Of a stretch of 64,000 nucleotides of DNA, positions 17,753 to 27,149 are shown in pieces. Location: positions 124,001-188,000 of the forward strand of contig JAXMBL010000008.1 in assembly GCA_046349915.1 (NCBI GenBank), given 5' to 3'. How positions within the stretch are numbered: position 1 is the first letter of the stretch; each line of letters begins with the position of its first letter. The notes below the pieces were generated by a model. The model saw nothing but the letters and a program-made list of their open reading frames with translations. It was not told the origin of the DNA and searched no databases. Origin of the DNA: CAIXSC01 sp046349915. Lineage in GTDB: Bacteria; Planctomycetota; Planctomycetia; Pirellulales; Pirellulaceae. Position numbers and translations under genes: made by a program.

Positions 17753-18096
17753 GCGAATGCTTGTGGGCGAAATTTGGTAATGGGAGGACCCCTCGAAGCG
17801 ACCAATTGTAGCAAATCCGCCAAAGTAGCCATCTCAAAGTAGCCATCTCAAAGTAGCCATCTCAAAGTAGCCATCTCACTTCGTGAGATGATCAGCCGCC
17901 CAGCGTACCCACATCGCCAAGCAAGAAACGCCAACACACCAAGCCGCCCCAAAGCCTATCCCGTCACGCACCGCTGCCGACGCTTCCGCAAACCACGAGC
18001 CGCCCAGCGTACCAGCTACTCAGCCCCCGCGCTCGAACGCTATATTCACAGGATTCGACGAGTGGCAGCAACAAACTCGCAGGTTGAGTTATCACG
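17753..18096. other. Intergenic gap with a 14-bp tandem repeat and a family A hairpin
   Basis: The 344-bp gap separates the divergent acylase and SDR genes. It holds the repeats listed below. From about 17911 to 18096 I see nothing recognisable; short open frames there have no family resemblance or ribosome site. Confidence 0.6.
17822..17910. repeat. 14-bp tandem repeat x4 leading into a family A hairpin
   Basis: AAAGTAGCCATCTC is repeated exactly four times (17822-17877). The last unit forms the left arm of a hairpin, CATCTCAC-TTC-GTGAGATG (17872-17890), followed by ATCAGCCGCCCAGCGTACC. The tandem units look like reiterated left arms of the family A element seen complete at 26948, 26991, 49728 and 60467. 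Confidence 0.9.
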
Positions 18097-18858
18097 ATGA
18101 GACGTGGTTCCGCGGTGGCGTTGGTGACGGGCGCAGGTTCGGGGGTGGGGCGAGCGGTATCGCTGGCTTTGTTGGCGGAGGGATACCGAGTTGTATTGGC
18201 GGGTCGTCGGCGAGACCGGCTGGAAGAAACCGCGCAGCTAGCCGGACCCGCGAACGCGGATCTCGTCTTGATCGTTCCCACGGATGTCGCGGACGAGACC
18301 GCGGTGTCTAGTCTCTTTCAGCGGATCGAAGAGGATTGTGGGCGGCTGGATCTATTGTTCAACAACGCGGGCATCAATGTGCCGGCGACGCCGATCGAGG
18401 ATCTGACGCTCGACAAGTGGCGTTCAGTGGTCGACGTCAATCTGACGGGACCGTTTCTTTGCGCCCGAGCGGCCTTTCGCTTGATGAAATCGCAGTCGCC
18501 CTCGGGAGGGAGAATCATCAACAATGGTTCAGTCTCCGCCGATCGACCGCGACCTCATTCGGCGCCCTATACGGCGACAAAGCACGCCATCACGGGGCTG
18601 ACGAAGTGCCTTGCGTTGGATGGTAGGCGTTATGGGATCGCTTGCGGTCAGATCGACATCGGGAACGCCGAAACAGAGATGGCCGCGCGGATGAAGTGCG
18701 GAGTCCTGCAAGCGGATGGCGAAACTCGCGTGGAACCGACCATGCATGTCGACAACGTTGCACGAGCGGTATTGACCATGGCGTCGATGCCGCTGGATGC
18801 AAACGTTCTTTTTCTCACCGTGATGGCGACCAACATGCCGCTCGTCGGCCGCGGTTAA
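18097..18858 (+). CDS. Short-chain dehydrogenase/reductase (SDR)
   Basis: The 253-residue classical SDR has a Rossmann motif TGAGSGVG near residue 11. NNAGINVP follows, then the catalytic Ser in NNGSVSADRP and YTATK (Tyr and Lys of YXXXK). It oxidises or reduces a hydroxyl/carbonyl group with NAD(P); the substrate is not evident. It lies 74 nt before an ALDH gene on the same strand, so the two may catalyse successive alcohol-aldehyde-acid steps. No strong ribosome site is visible before the ATG. Confidence 0.92.
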   Translation: MRRGSAVALVTGAGSGVGRAVSLALLAEGYRVVLAGRRRDRLEETAQLAGPANADLVLIVPTDVADETAVSSLFQRIEEDCGRLDLLFNNAGINVPATPIEDLTLDKWRSVVDVNLTGPFLCARAAFRLMKSQSPSGGRIINNGSVSADRPRPHSAPYTATKHAITGLTKCLALDGRRYGIACGQIDIGNAETEMAARMKCGVLQADGETRVEPTMHVDNVARAVLTMASMPLDANVLFLTVMATNMPLVGRG

Positions 18859-18932
18859 TCTCACGATGAGTACCTGTATCCGCGTTCGCTGGTACGCGCT
18901 GAAAATGGTGTGAATCCCTCGAGGGGCGCCGC

Positions 18933-20462
18933 ATGCATGACACGATGATCAACCAGTTGTTATCGCGATTAGGCGTTACGCCGACGCGCGGCTGTTCCGA
19001 TGGACGAATTGCGAGTGTGGGTAGCGGAGCGGTCGTTGCGTCGATCAATCCCGCGACGGGTAAAACCTTGGCGGAAGTAGCGCTCGCGGGAAGTGACGAC
19101 TACCAGCGGCTTGCGGAGAACTCGGTGGCAGGCTTCACCAAGTGGCGACGGCTGCCGCCGCCAGCTCGAGGCGAACTGGTTCGCGAATTTGGCGAGGCAT
19201 TAAGGAAAAACAAACGAGACTTGGGACTGTTGGTCACGCTCGAAGCGGGCAAGATTCTGAGCGAGGGGTTGGGCGAAGTGCAAGAGATGATCGACATGTG
19301 CGACTTCGCCGTCGGTCTCTCGCGACAATTGCATGGGCTGACCATTGCTTCCGAACGAGTCGATCATCGACTTTACGAGCAGTGGCACCCGCTGGGGCCG
19401 GTGGGAGTCATCACGGCTTTCAATTTTCCGGTGGCCGTTTGGGCCTGGAACGCGGCCGTGGCGCTGGTTTGCGGCGATCCCGTTCTCTGGAAGCCGTCGC
19501 CTCTGACGCCGTTGACGGCGCTGGCTGTCCAACATCTCGTTCACCAAACCTTCGGTGCTCGCGGCTATTCGGGCGTGGTGTCGTTGGCGTGCGGCGATAC
19601 GGCGCTTGGTCAAGCGATCGCGGCCGATTCACGCTTTCCCTTGGTTTCGGCGACAGGCAGTTGCGCGATGGGACGGAGCGTCGCGCAAGTCGTCGCGTCT
19701 CGTTTAGGTCGTTCGTTGCTGGAACTGGGCGGTAATAACGCTCTGATTGTGACTCCGTCCGCCAACCGCGAATTGGCGCTGCGAGCCGTGTTGTTCGCGG
19801 CGGTCGGCGCCGCGGGGCAACGCTGCACGACGTTGCGACGATTGATCGTGCATGAATCGATGGTCAACGAATTCAGCACGCGGTTAGCGGCCGCTTATGA
19901 ACGAGTTCCGCTGGGCGATCCCTGGGAGACGACGACGTCGATGGGGCCGCTCATCCGGGAAGAGGCCGTCGAACGGATGATGAATGCCGTCGCGACCGCC
20001 GTGAATCAAGGCGGAACTGTGATTGCTGGCGGCCAGCGAGTGGCTCGACCTGGGTACTTCGTGCGTCCGACTTTGATCCGCTTGCCTGCCACGGCGTCGA
20101 TTCAACAAGAAGAGACCTTCGCGCCGATCCTTTACCTCACGACTTACCGTGAACTGGACGAAGCGATTGCTCGGCAGAATTCCGTATCTCAAGGGTTGTC
20201 GTCAGCCATCTTCACCGATTCAGTGCGCGAAGCGGAACGTTTCTTGTCGGCCGAAGGAAGCGACTGCGGGATCGCGAATGTGAACATTGGCACCAGCGGC
20301 GCGGAAATTGGCGGCGCGTTCGGCGGCGAAAAGGCGACCGGAGGCGGTCGCGAGGCGGGGTCGGACGCGTGGAAAACGTACATGCGTCGGCAGACATGCA
20401 CCATCAACTACGGCGACTCGCTCCCGCTCGCGCAGGGCATCGAATTCCAGTGGCCTGAATGA
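18933..20462 (+). CDS. Aldehyde dehydrogenase, ALDH7 (aminoadipate-semialdehyde dehydrogenase) type
   Basis: The 509-residue NAD(P)-dependent aldehyde dehydrogenase has the general-base Glu in LLELGGNNALIV, the catalytic Cys in GAAGQRCTTLRR and the late QEETFAPILY motif. ITAFNFPVAVWAWN and the GGNNA variant resemble ALDH7/antiquitin enzymes, which oxidise aminoadipate semialdehyde in lysine degradation. The subfamily is a judgement from motifs. GAGGGG lies just before the ATG; a second ATG four codons later is possible. It follows the SDR gene and precedes hrpA by 16 nt. No other lysine-catabolism gene is present here. Confidence 0.9.
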   Translation: MHDTMINQLLSRLGVTPTRGCSDGRIASVGSGAVVASINPATGKTLAEVALAGSDDYQRLAENSVAGFTKWRRLPPPARGELVREFGEALRKNKRDLGLLVTLEAGKILSEGLGEVQEMIDMCDFAVGLSRQLHGLTIASERVDHRLYEQWHPLGPVGVITAFNFPVAVWAWNAAVALVCGDPVLWKPSPLTPLTALAVQHLVHQTFGARGYSGVVSLACGDTALGQAIAADSRFPLVSATGSCAMGRSVAQVVASRLGRSLLELGGNNALIVTPSANRELALRAVLFAAVGAAGQRCTTLRRLIVHESMVNEFSTRLAAAYERVPLGDPWETTTSMGPLIREEAVERMMNAVATAVNQGGTVIAGGQRVARPGYFVRPTLIRLPATASIQQEETFAPILYLTTYRELDEAIARQNSVSQGLSSAIFTDSVREAERFLSAEGSDCGIANVNIGTSGAEIGGAFGGEKATGGGREAGSDAWKTYMRRQTCTINYGDSLPLAQGIEFQWPE

Positions 20463-20478
20463 ACCGTGTGGATCGATC

Positions 20479-23400
20479 ATGGAATTGCACGATCCTCAAC
20501 TTGATCGCTGGGTGGCCGAGGCGCTGCTGGTCGATCGCTATCGACTGGGACGACGCTTGGCTCAGATTCGTCGAGCGGCCACGCGCGGGATCGACATGTC
20601 GGCGAGCCTAGAGGAGTGGCGAGAGGACTGTCAAGCATCGAGTGCGCGACGTCAATGGCGAGCCTCGCCTCGACCGCCAGTGGTCTACGATGATGCTCTA
20701 CCGATCGCCGCTCGCCGAGAAGAGATTGCCGCGGCCATCCGCGAACATCAAGTCATCGTGGTGTGTGGCGAAACCGGGTCGGGAAAGTCGACGCAGATTC
20801 CGAAAATCTGCCTCGATCTGGGACTCGGCGTCGACGGGCTCATCGGACACACCCAGCCGCGACGCATCGCTGCTCGCTCGATCGCGGCCCGGATCGCCGA
20901 CGAACTGGGCGGTCAACGAGCGGCGGAGGTGGCATACAAGATTCGGTTCGCCGATACCACTCGACCCGAGACTCGCGTCAAGTTAATGACGGATGGCGTG
21001 CTATTGGCCGAGTCGCTGCATGATCGCTGGCTGGAACAATATGACACCATCATTCTGGACGAGGCCCACGAGCGGTCGTTGAACATCGATCTGTTGCTCG
21101 GGCTACTTGCGCGTCTCTTGCCTCGTCGTCGCGATCTCAAAGTGATCGTCATGTCGGCGACCATCGATGCGGAACGGTTCGCGGAGTACTTTGCGCGACA
21201 TGTCGGCGCGGAGCGACGCATGCGCCGCGACTCCGAGGCACGACTGGGCGGGACCGACAGCGATTTGGGCGGCGACTGGGGCAGCGACGAGGCGTCCGAG
21301 CGAGCGCCTGTGCCTGTGATTCAAGTCGCGGGTCGCACGTTTCCGGTCGAGGTGCGATATCGTCCACCGCGACTGGAAGAAGGAGAGGTGGATGCCGATA
21401 CGCCGCGATCGATTGCCGCGGCCTTGGAAGAACTAAACGGGCTTGAACGAGGCGATGTCTTGGTCTTCTTGCCAACCGAGCGAGACATTCACGAGACGAT
21501 GCGAGTGCTGAAGGGACACCCTGCCGCGAATGATGGCGACACGGAACTATTGCCCTTGTATGCTCGGCTTTCCACTCGCGAGCAACAGCGGATCTTCAAT
21601 CCGCATGCGAAACGTCGGATTGTTTTGGCCACGAACGTGGCCGAGTCGTCGTTGACGGTGCCGGGGATTCGTTACGTGATCGACACGGGGCTAGCTCGTG
21701 TTCATCGCTATGCTCCGCGGGGAAAAGTACAACGATTGCCGATCGAGCCGATCTCGCAGGCATCGGCAGATCAGCGAGCGGGTCGTTGCGGGCGAGTGGC
21801 GCCGGGAGTCTGCTTGAGACTATTCTCCGAACAGGACTATCTCGAGCGGGAACGATTTGCAACGCCTGAGATCCGTCGAACGACGTTAGCCGCTCCCATT
21901 CTGCAAACGAAAGCCCTGCGGCTCGGCGCGCTCGAGTCGTTGCCGCTGATGGACCCGCCGCACTCGGATATGGTGCGCGACGGGTATCAGACGCTATTTG
22001 AATTGGGCGCGCTCGATGACCGTCGGGAACTCACGCCGCTAGGACGCACTCTGGCTCGCCTACCCGTCGACCCGCGCATTGGACGCATGATTCTGGCGGC
22101 GCGCGAAGAGAACTGTCTGGCCGAGATCTTGGTGATTGCGGCGGCTCTAGAAGTGCAAGACCCTCGGGAACGTCCCGCCGATCGGCAGGAGGCCGCCGAC
22201 CACGCTCATGCTCGCTTTCGCGACGGTCGCTCCGATTTCCTCGCATTGCTGAACGTGTGGGAGCGATACCAGACATTGAAACGGGAGTCGAGTCGCTCGA
22301 AGTTGCGTCGAGCGTGTCAGCGTGAGTTTCTCTCGTACTCGCGACTACGAGAGTGGGCTGATATTCATCGACAACTCCTGACGTTGGTGCGCCACGATCT
22401 AGCGGCTGCGTCGCGGGCATCGGGACCTCCGTCTGGGATGCCCGCGAAACAAGCCGTATCACGAGCCGAGTCGTCTCGTCCCGAACAACCAGCGCATGTC
22501 GAGCCGACCCCGACCGAGGGAAGCGATAACGATTCGATGTCGAGCGATGCGGAATCGACATGGGAATCGTCGGCCTCAAGCGTGGATCGAGCAAAGTTCG
22601 CGGCCATTCACCGCTCCATTTTGACCGGGTTGTTGTCGGGGATCGCGTATCGCTCGGACGGACACGAGTACACCGCTGCGGGGCAAGTGAAAGTGTCAAT
22701 CTGGCCTGGCGCCGGTCCGTTCAGTCGCAAGCCGCCGTGGATCGTAGCCGCGGAGATCGTCGAGACTAATCGCCGTTACGCTCGGCTGGTGGCGAGCGTC
22801 GATCCGCGATGGATCGAACAACTAGCGGGTCCGCTCGTGCGCCGCACGTACTCGGAGCCTGAGTGGCGGCGAGCGGCGGGGACGGTCTTGGTCACCGAAC
22901 GGACCACGCTGTTCGGCCTGCCGCTCTCGAAGCGACGAGTGCCTTACGGGCCCATAGATCCCGTGTCCACTCGCGAGATCTTCATCCGCGAAGCGCTGGT
23001 TGGCGGCGAAGCGGACATCAACGCCGCCTTTTTCCGCGAGAACCTGCGGCTGCGCGACGAACTCGCTCGGCACGCCGCGAAGGCGCGCCGCCCTGATCTG
23101 TTCGTCGATTCGCGTGCCTGTTTGGATTTTTACCATGAGCGGCTCCCCGCCGAAGTGTACGACGTGCCGACATTGCATCGATGGCGACGGACCGCCGAGC
23201 GCGGGCAACCTCGCCTGCTCTGGATGCGGCGCGAAGATCTGGTCGACGCCGCGGCGCCGCCGGTCGATGAATCGGGATTTCCCGACGAGTTGATGGTGAA
23301 CGAACTTCGTTTGCCGTTGAAGTATCGCTTTGAACCGGGCATGAATGACGATGGCGTGACGCTGGTTGTGCCGCTGGAGGCACTGGGGCAAGTAACCGCT

Positions 23401-24657
23401 GCGCGAGTGGACTGGGTAGTGCCCGCGTTGCTGCGAGAAAAGGTCGAGCGACTGGTGCGGTCGCTGCCCAAGTCATTGCGCCGCGAATTGCCGCCCGCCG
23501 AAGTCGCCACGGATCGTGTGTTGGCGAGTCTTCGCTATGGAGAAGGAGCGTTCTTGTCGTCCGTGGCTGACGCTCTCTCCGAGATGACTGGTCACACCAC
23601 CATTACGCCCGACCAATTCCAATTGGAGAAACTCCCCCATTACCTGCGCTTCTACATTCGAGTTGTGGGAGCGCGAGGCGAAACGCTGGCCGTGGGACGC
23701 GATGTCGATCAGATTTGGGCGAAGCTGGGGATTCAACCGCAACCGTTTCGCGAGATCCCCGACGCGCAGTGGACTCGCAGCGGAATGACTCGTTGGGACT
23801 GGAAGGAGCTTCCCCGAGAGATCTCGGTGCGGCGAGCGGGCGTCGATCTGCCCGCTTTTCCCACCGTGATTGATCGAGGCCAGTCGGTGGACCTGCGATT
23901 GCTGGATTCGCGCGACGAGTCGCGTCGCAGAACTCGCCGCGGAGTACGACGATTATTCATGCTGGCCACGAAGGCGGCACTCGAGGAACAAGTCGAGTGG
24001 CTGCCGAACTTGCCGGCGTGGTCGACGTCGCTCGTCACCCGACTCAAGCCCGAACGTTTGCGAGCGCAGTTGGTCGATTTGCTGGCCGACCGCATGTTTC
24101 TCGGCGAGCGTCCCCTGCCCCGCTCGGCCGTCGAGTTTCGCGAGCGACTGGACGCGGGTCGCAAGTCGTTGGAAAACGCGGTTTTCGAAGTGGTCCGTGT
24201 GCTAGATCCGTTGGCTCGCGAGTATGAAGAGACTCGGCGTCTACTGGCGCAGTTTCCCCCGCCCCATCTGCCCGACGCGGTGCGCGACGTATTGCGTCAA
24301 CTCGATCGACTCTTCGTCCGTGACTTCCTGACGGAAACTCCATGGTATTGGCTTGAACAGTTCGCTCGATATTTTCGTGGAGCTCAAGAACGCCTACGAC
24401 GCGTGGGGCAGAATGCGGCGCGGGACCGCGAACTTCAAGGAGAACTCGAACGATTGTGGCGCGACTACGAGACTCGCTGGCAGCGAAATCGTTCCCTGGG
24501 GCGATTCGATGATGAGTTGGAGACGCATCGTTGGTGGCTCGAAGAGTATCGTATGTCCCTGTTCGCTCAAACGGTGGGAACCGCGTTTCCGATCTCTCGC
24601 ACTCGACTCGATCGACACTGGGATTCGATTGTGGCCCCTGGTCGACCCAACGCATGA
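20479..24657 (+). CDS. hrpA: ATP-dependent RNA helicase HrpA (DEAH box)
   Basis: The product is 1392 residues from the ATG at 20479; longer upstream frames overlap the ALDH gene. Walker A is GETGSGKSTQIP near residue 100. DEAHERSLN follows, then SATID and the C-terminal RecA motifs (LATNVAESSLTVPG, QRAGRCGRVAPG). Ratchet/OB regions and a long C-terminal DUF3418-like extension match full-length bacterial HrpA (about 1300). HrpA unwinds structured mRNA and rescues stalled ribosomes in other bacteria. A Ser/Glu-rich, probably disordered insert (about residues 640-710) interrupts the region after the helicase core. It is probably co-transcribed with the ALDH gene 16 nt upstream. Confidence 0.95.
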   Translation: MELHDPQLDRWVAEALLVDRYRLGRRLAQIRRAATRGIDMSASLEEWREDCQASSARRQWRASPRPPVVYDDALPIAARREEIAAAIREHQVIVVCGETGSGKSTQIPKICLDLGLGVDGLIGHTQPRRIAARSIAARIADELGGQRAAEVAYKIRFADTTRPETRVKLMTDGVLLAESLHDRWLEQYDTIILDEAHERSLNIDLLLGLLARLLPRRRDLKVIVMSATIDAERFAEYFARHVGAERRMRRDSEARLGGTDSDLGGDWGSDEASERAPVPVIQVAGRTFPVEVRYRPPRLEEGEVDADTPRSIAAALEELNGLERGDVLVFLPTERDIHETMRVLKGHPAANDGDTELLPLYARLSTREQQRIFNPHAKRRIVLATNVAESSLTVPGIRYVIDTGLARVHRYAPRGKVQRLPIEPISQASADQRAGRCGRVAPGVCLRLFSEQDYLERERFATPEIRRTTLAAPILQTKALRLGALESLPLMDPPHSDMVRDGYQTLFELGALDDRRELTPLGRTLARLPVDPRIGRMILAAREENCLAEILVIAAALEVQDPRERPADRQEAADHAHARFRDGRSDFLALLNVWERYQTLKRESSRSKLRRACQREFLSYSRLREWADIHRQLLTLVRHDLAAASRASGPPSGMPAKQAVSRAESSRPEQPAHVEPTPTEGSDNDSMSSDAESTWESSASSVDRAKFAAIHRSILTGLLSGIAYRSDGHEYTAAGQVKVSIWPGAGPFSRKPPWIVAAEIVETNRRYARLVASVDPRWIEQLAGPLVRRTYSEPEWRRAAGTVLVTERTTLFGLPLSKRRVPYGPIDPVSTREIFIREALVGGEADINAAFFRENLRLRDELARHAAKARRPDLFVDSRACLDFYHERLPAEVYDVPTLHRWRRTAERGQPRLLWMRREDLVDAAAPPVDESGFPDELMVNELRLPLKYRFEPGMNDDGVTLVVPLEALGQVTAARVDWVVPALLREKVERLVRSLPKSLRRELPPAEVATDRVLASLRYGEGAFLSSVADALSEMTGHTTITPDQFQLEKLPHYLRFYIRVVGARGETLAVGRDVDQIWAKLGIQPQPFREIPDAQWTRSGMTRWDWKELPREISVRRAGVDLPAFPTVIDRGQSVDLRLLDSRDESRRRTRRGVRRLFMLATKAALEEQVEWLPNLPAWSTSLVTRLKPERLRAQLVDLLADRMFLGERPLPRSAVEFRERLDAGRKSLENAVFEVVRVLDPLAREYEETRRLLAQFPPPHLPDAVRDVLRQLDRLFVRDFLTETPWYWLEQFARYFRGAQERLRRVGQNAARDRELQGELERLWRDYETRWQRNRSLGRFDDELETHRWWLEEYRMSLFAQTVGTAFPISRTRLDRHWDSIVAPGRPNA

Positions 24658-24669
24658 ACGCTCGTTACA

Positions 24670-26115
24670 ATGCGCCCCATGCGAAACAAAATCTTAGTCA
24701 TCAATGCGGCGTTGGTATCCGTGATCGTCATGCTCGCGCAAGTGAATGCGGCGGATGAGAAACCGACCGGATTACGAGCGGGAGCAGCGACCAGCAACAT
24801 TACTCCCTTCCTCGGCGGTGATGTCGTCGGCGGGTTTCATCCCTATCCGGCGCAGCATGTCCATGACGAGCTGTATGCTCGCTGCTTGGTCATCGATAAC
24901 CAGGGCGAGCGTGCGGCGTTCGTTGTGCTCGACTTATTGGGCGCCGATCGGCTGTTGTTTGATGAGGCCAGGCGTTTGGTGGAGGAGTCGACGGGGATCC
25001 CTGGAGCGCGACTGATTATGTCCACCACTCACACGCATTCGGCGGTGAGTGCGTTGGGGCGAACCCGAGGGCTGCCGCAGACCGATCTTGACGAGTATCA
25101 GCGATTCGTCGCGCGGCGAATTTCGGACGGCGTGCGTCGAGCGATCAACAACTTGGCGCCCGCGCAAGTGGGCTGGGCGATGGAGAAGGAGCCCCGGGAG
25201 GTTTTCAATCGCCGCTGGTTCATGAAGCCAGGGACGGTGCCCGTCAATCCTTTCGGTGAGAAGACCGACTTGGTCAAGATGAACCCGCCTCGAGCAAGTA
25301 AGGATCTGGTGGAACCAGCCGGTCCGACTGATCCCGAGGTTTGGATTCTGGCGGCTCGCACTCCCGAAGGAAAACCAATCGGCTTGCTCGCCAACTACTC
25401 GTTGCATTACGTGGGGGGAGTGCGCGGAGCCGATGTTTCGGCCGACTATTTTGGGTATTTCGCGGATCGCCTTCAGCAGTTGCTGAACGTCGACCGGCAA
25501 CAGCCTCCGTTCGTGGCGATGATGAGTAATGGGACGAGTGGCAACATCAACAACATTGACTTTACGAAACCGGGCGAGTCGCGGACGCCTTACGAGAAGA
25601 TGCAGGAAGTCGCCGACCATGTGGCCCAGGCGGCTCATCGAGCCTACCAGTCGATCACGTGGAAAGACTCGGTCGAGATTTCCGGGCGTTTGGAAGCGTT
25701 GGAAATCGGCATCCGGCGGCCGACGCCCGAACAACTGGAGCGGGCCAAGGAGATTCTGGCCAACCGCAAAGAGACCGGGCGGCCCGCTTCGCTGGAAGAA
25801 GTTTACGCTGAGCGCACGATCAAGTTGGAGCAATGGCCCACGACGATTCCGCTGCCGCTGCAAGTAGTTCGCGTGGGAGATTTGGCCGTGGGAGGAATCC
25901 CCAACGAAGTGTTTGTCGAGATCGGCCTCGAGTTCAAACAAAAAAGCCCACGCAAACCGTGTTTCATCATGAGTATGGCGAACGGCTACTATGGATATCT
26001 TCCCACCCCTGAACATCATCGCTTGGGCGGCTACGAAACATGGCTCGGCACCAACCGACTGGAAGTCGACGCATCGCCGAAGATCCTGGCAAAGCTATTG
26101 GAGTTAGCCAAGTAG
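24670..26115 (+). CDS. Neutral ceramidase N-terminal-domain-like secreted hydrolase
   Basis: The 481-residue protein has a signal peptide ending near NAA-D (a second ATG three codons in may be the real start). It resembles the N-terminal catalytic domain of neutral/alkaline ceramidases: RAGAATSNITPFLGG, then VLDLLGADRLLF, MSTTHTHSA with the zinc-binding His pair, and NYSLHYVGG. True neutral ceramidases are longer (over 600) and have a C-terminal Ig-like domain missing here. Planctomycetes carry many such short homologues of unknown substrate. It begins 12 nt after hrpA stops, and a family B hairpin follows its stop at 26133-26153. Confidence 0.87.
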   Translation: MRPMRNKILVINAALVSVIVMLAQVNAADEKPTGLRAGAATSNITPFLGGDVVGGFHPYPAQHVHDELYARCLVIDNQGERAAFVVLDLLGADRLLFDEARRLVEESTGIPGARLIMSTTHTHSAVSALGRTRGLPQTDLDEYQRFVARRISDGVRRAINNLAPAQVGWAMEKEPREVFNRRWFMKPGTVPVNPFGEKTDLVKMNPPRASKDLVEPAGPTDPEVWILAARTPEGKPIGLLANYSLHYVGGVRGADVSADYFGYFADRLQQLLNVDRQQPPFVAMMSNGTSGNINNIDFTKPGESRTPYEKMQEVADHVAQAAHRAYQSITWKDSVEISGRLEALEIGIRRPTPEQLERAKEILANRKETGRPASLEEVYAERTIKLEQWPTTIPLPLQVVRVGDLAVGGIPNEVFVEIGLEFKQKSPRKPCFIMSMANGYYGYLPTPEHHRLGGYETWLGTNRLEVDASPKILAKLLELAK

Positions 26116-26132
26116 CTCCAAGCTCCCCCGTA

Positions 26133-26153
26133 CGACGGACTTCTAGTCCGTCG
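26133..26153. repeat. Hairpin repeat family B, perfect copy
   Basis: CGACGGACT-TCT-AGTCCGTCG lies between the convergent ceramidase-like and DUF1294 genes. There is no T-tract, but it could still slow transcription from both sides. Confidence 0.85.
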
Positions 26154-26194
26154 ATCCGTGGCGCGCGGCGCCGCCCCCAAAGGTCCGGTCCGAG

Positions 26195-26578
26195 TCACTT
26201 AACAAAGACCGAGTCTCGGGACAAAAAGACCACCAACATCGTCGCGCAATTCAGGGCGACCACTAACCAGAATGTCACCTGAAACGACATTTTGCTGGTT
26301 TTGTGTCGAAACACCTGCTGACCGAACAATGCGCCAGGCCAGCCACAGAAGAGTGCGCACAACTGGAGCACTCGCTCGGGCGTTCGCCGGTCATTCACCT
26401 TGGCGGCCCACTTATCTCGCCCGTACAAGACGAACGTGATGGAGCTCATGATGGCGAAAGCCCAGAAGAGCCAAAAGGGAATTACGTTCCGCTGGGCCAA
26501 CAGCCACAGCAGGGGAAACAACGATAGCGAGATCGCGGACAAAATCACTCGTTGGGATGAAACCGAAGCCGCGTTCAT
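26195..26578 (-). CDS. DUF1294 small membrane protein
   Basis: The 127-residue protein has hydrophobic helices at about 10-26, 32-50 and 98-118. Between them lies the DUF1294 signature: FVLYGRDKWAAK, RRTPERVLQLCALFCGWPGA and QQVFRHKTSKMSFQ. The family is widespread and uncharacterised; in some bacteria the domain follows a cold-shock domain, which is absent here. It is a single gene convergent with the ceramidase-like gene. Confidence 0.88.
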   Translation of the reverse strand: MNAASVSSQRVILSAISLSLFPLLWLLAQRNVIPFWLFWAFAIMSSITFVLYGRDKWAAKVNDRRTPERVLQLCALFCGWPGALFGQQVFRHKTSKMSFQVTFWLVVALNCATMLVVFLSRDSVFVK

Positions 26579-27149
26579 CTTTTCATTGCCTAACGAGTCG
26601 TTGCATAAGTGGTAGGTCCGCAGGAAATCTTCATCGTCATTCGACCGGCGACGACTGGACGAGCGAAGTCAAATCGAAATCTTCTCTCCTCCCCAATAGT
26701 CGACTGCCAATCCGCCTGATCCCCCCGCTGACACGTATGGGGACGAGTCTCTCAGCCCATTCACGTCACTTGGATCTCCTGTCAGCCCCCCCTTCTCTCT
26801 CTCTCCACCACATCACCCCTCCCTTGCTCGAACCATGCAACGCCCCTCCCAACCCTTTTTTCTCGAGTGATTCTTGGGCGGTAATCCTACCCACCCCCGT
26901 TCCGTGCAATTCCGTGTCCTTCCGTGGCCAATTTTGTAGGCGCTGCTGGTACGCGGTGCTGCTGATCATCTCGCGAAGCGAGATGGCTACGTCGGGCTGC
27001 TGATCATTGCGCGAAGCGAGATGGCTACCCCCTACCGTTCCCCTACGTTAAACGAGTGGGTAAGATGGGTAGACTTTGCGGCCCTGGGTTTCCGTGGCGA
27101 GCCGCCATTATTGCCCTCTTACAGGATGGACAACGAGGAGATTGGAATT
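26579..27149. other. Long intergenic region upstream of the second YTV gene
   Basis: No gene is supported in these 571 bp. A pyrimidine-rich stretch (about 26780-26850) precedes a composite repeat at 26901-27028. The last 120 bp hold the leader of the YTV gene, with GAGGAG at 27135-27140. Confidence 0.55.
26901..27028 (-). repeat. Composite repeat A: CACGGA box plus two tandem hairpins
   Basis: Read on the minus strand, two hairpin units (27028-26991 and 26990-26948) with core ATCTCGC-TTC-GCGAGAT are followed after about 15 nt by a box (26930-26901). The box holds three 10-nt units: TGGCCACGGA, AGGACACGGA, ATTGCACGGA. The same order occurs at 49728-49822 and 60467-60567. Confidence 0.9.

Noticed and set aside
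17888..18100. Short plus-strand frame in the acylase-SDR gap.
   Set aside because: Begins inside a family A repeat, lacks a ribosome site and has basic low-information composition.
20287..20478. Upstream extension of hrpA overlapping the ALDH gene.
   Set aside because: The extension is the ALDH 3' end read in another frame; ATG 20479 gives a normal HrpA N-terminus.
24934..26019. 361-codon antisense frame within the ceramidase-like gene, and comparable ones at 38687-39652 and 45539-46564.
   Set aside because: Each is fully inside a well-identified gene and shows no recognisable motif.
26557..27003. 148-codon plus-strand frame upstream of the second YTV gene.
   Set aside because: It crosses a pyrimidine tract and composite repeat A and has no coding features.
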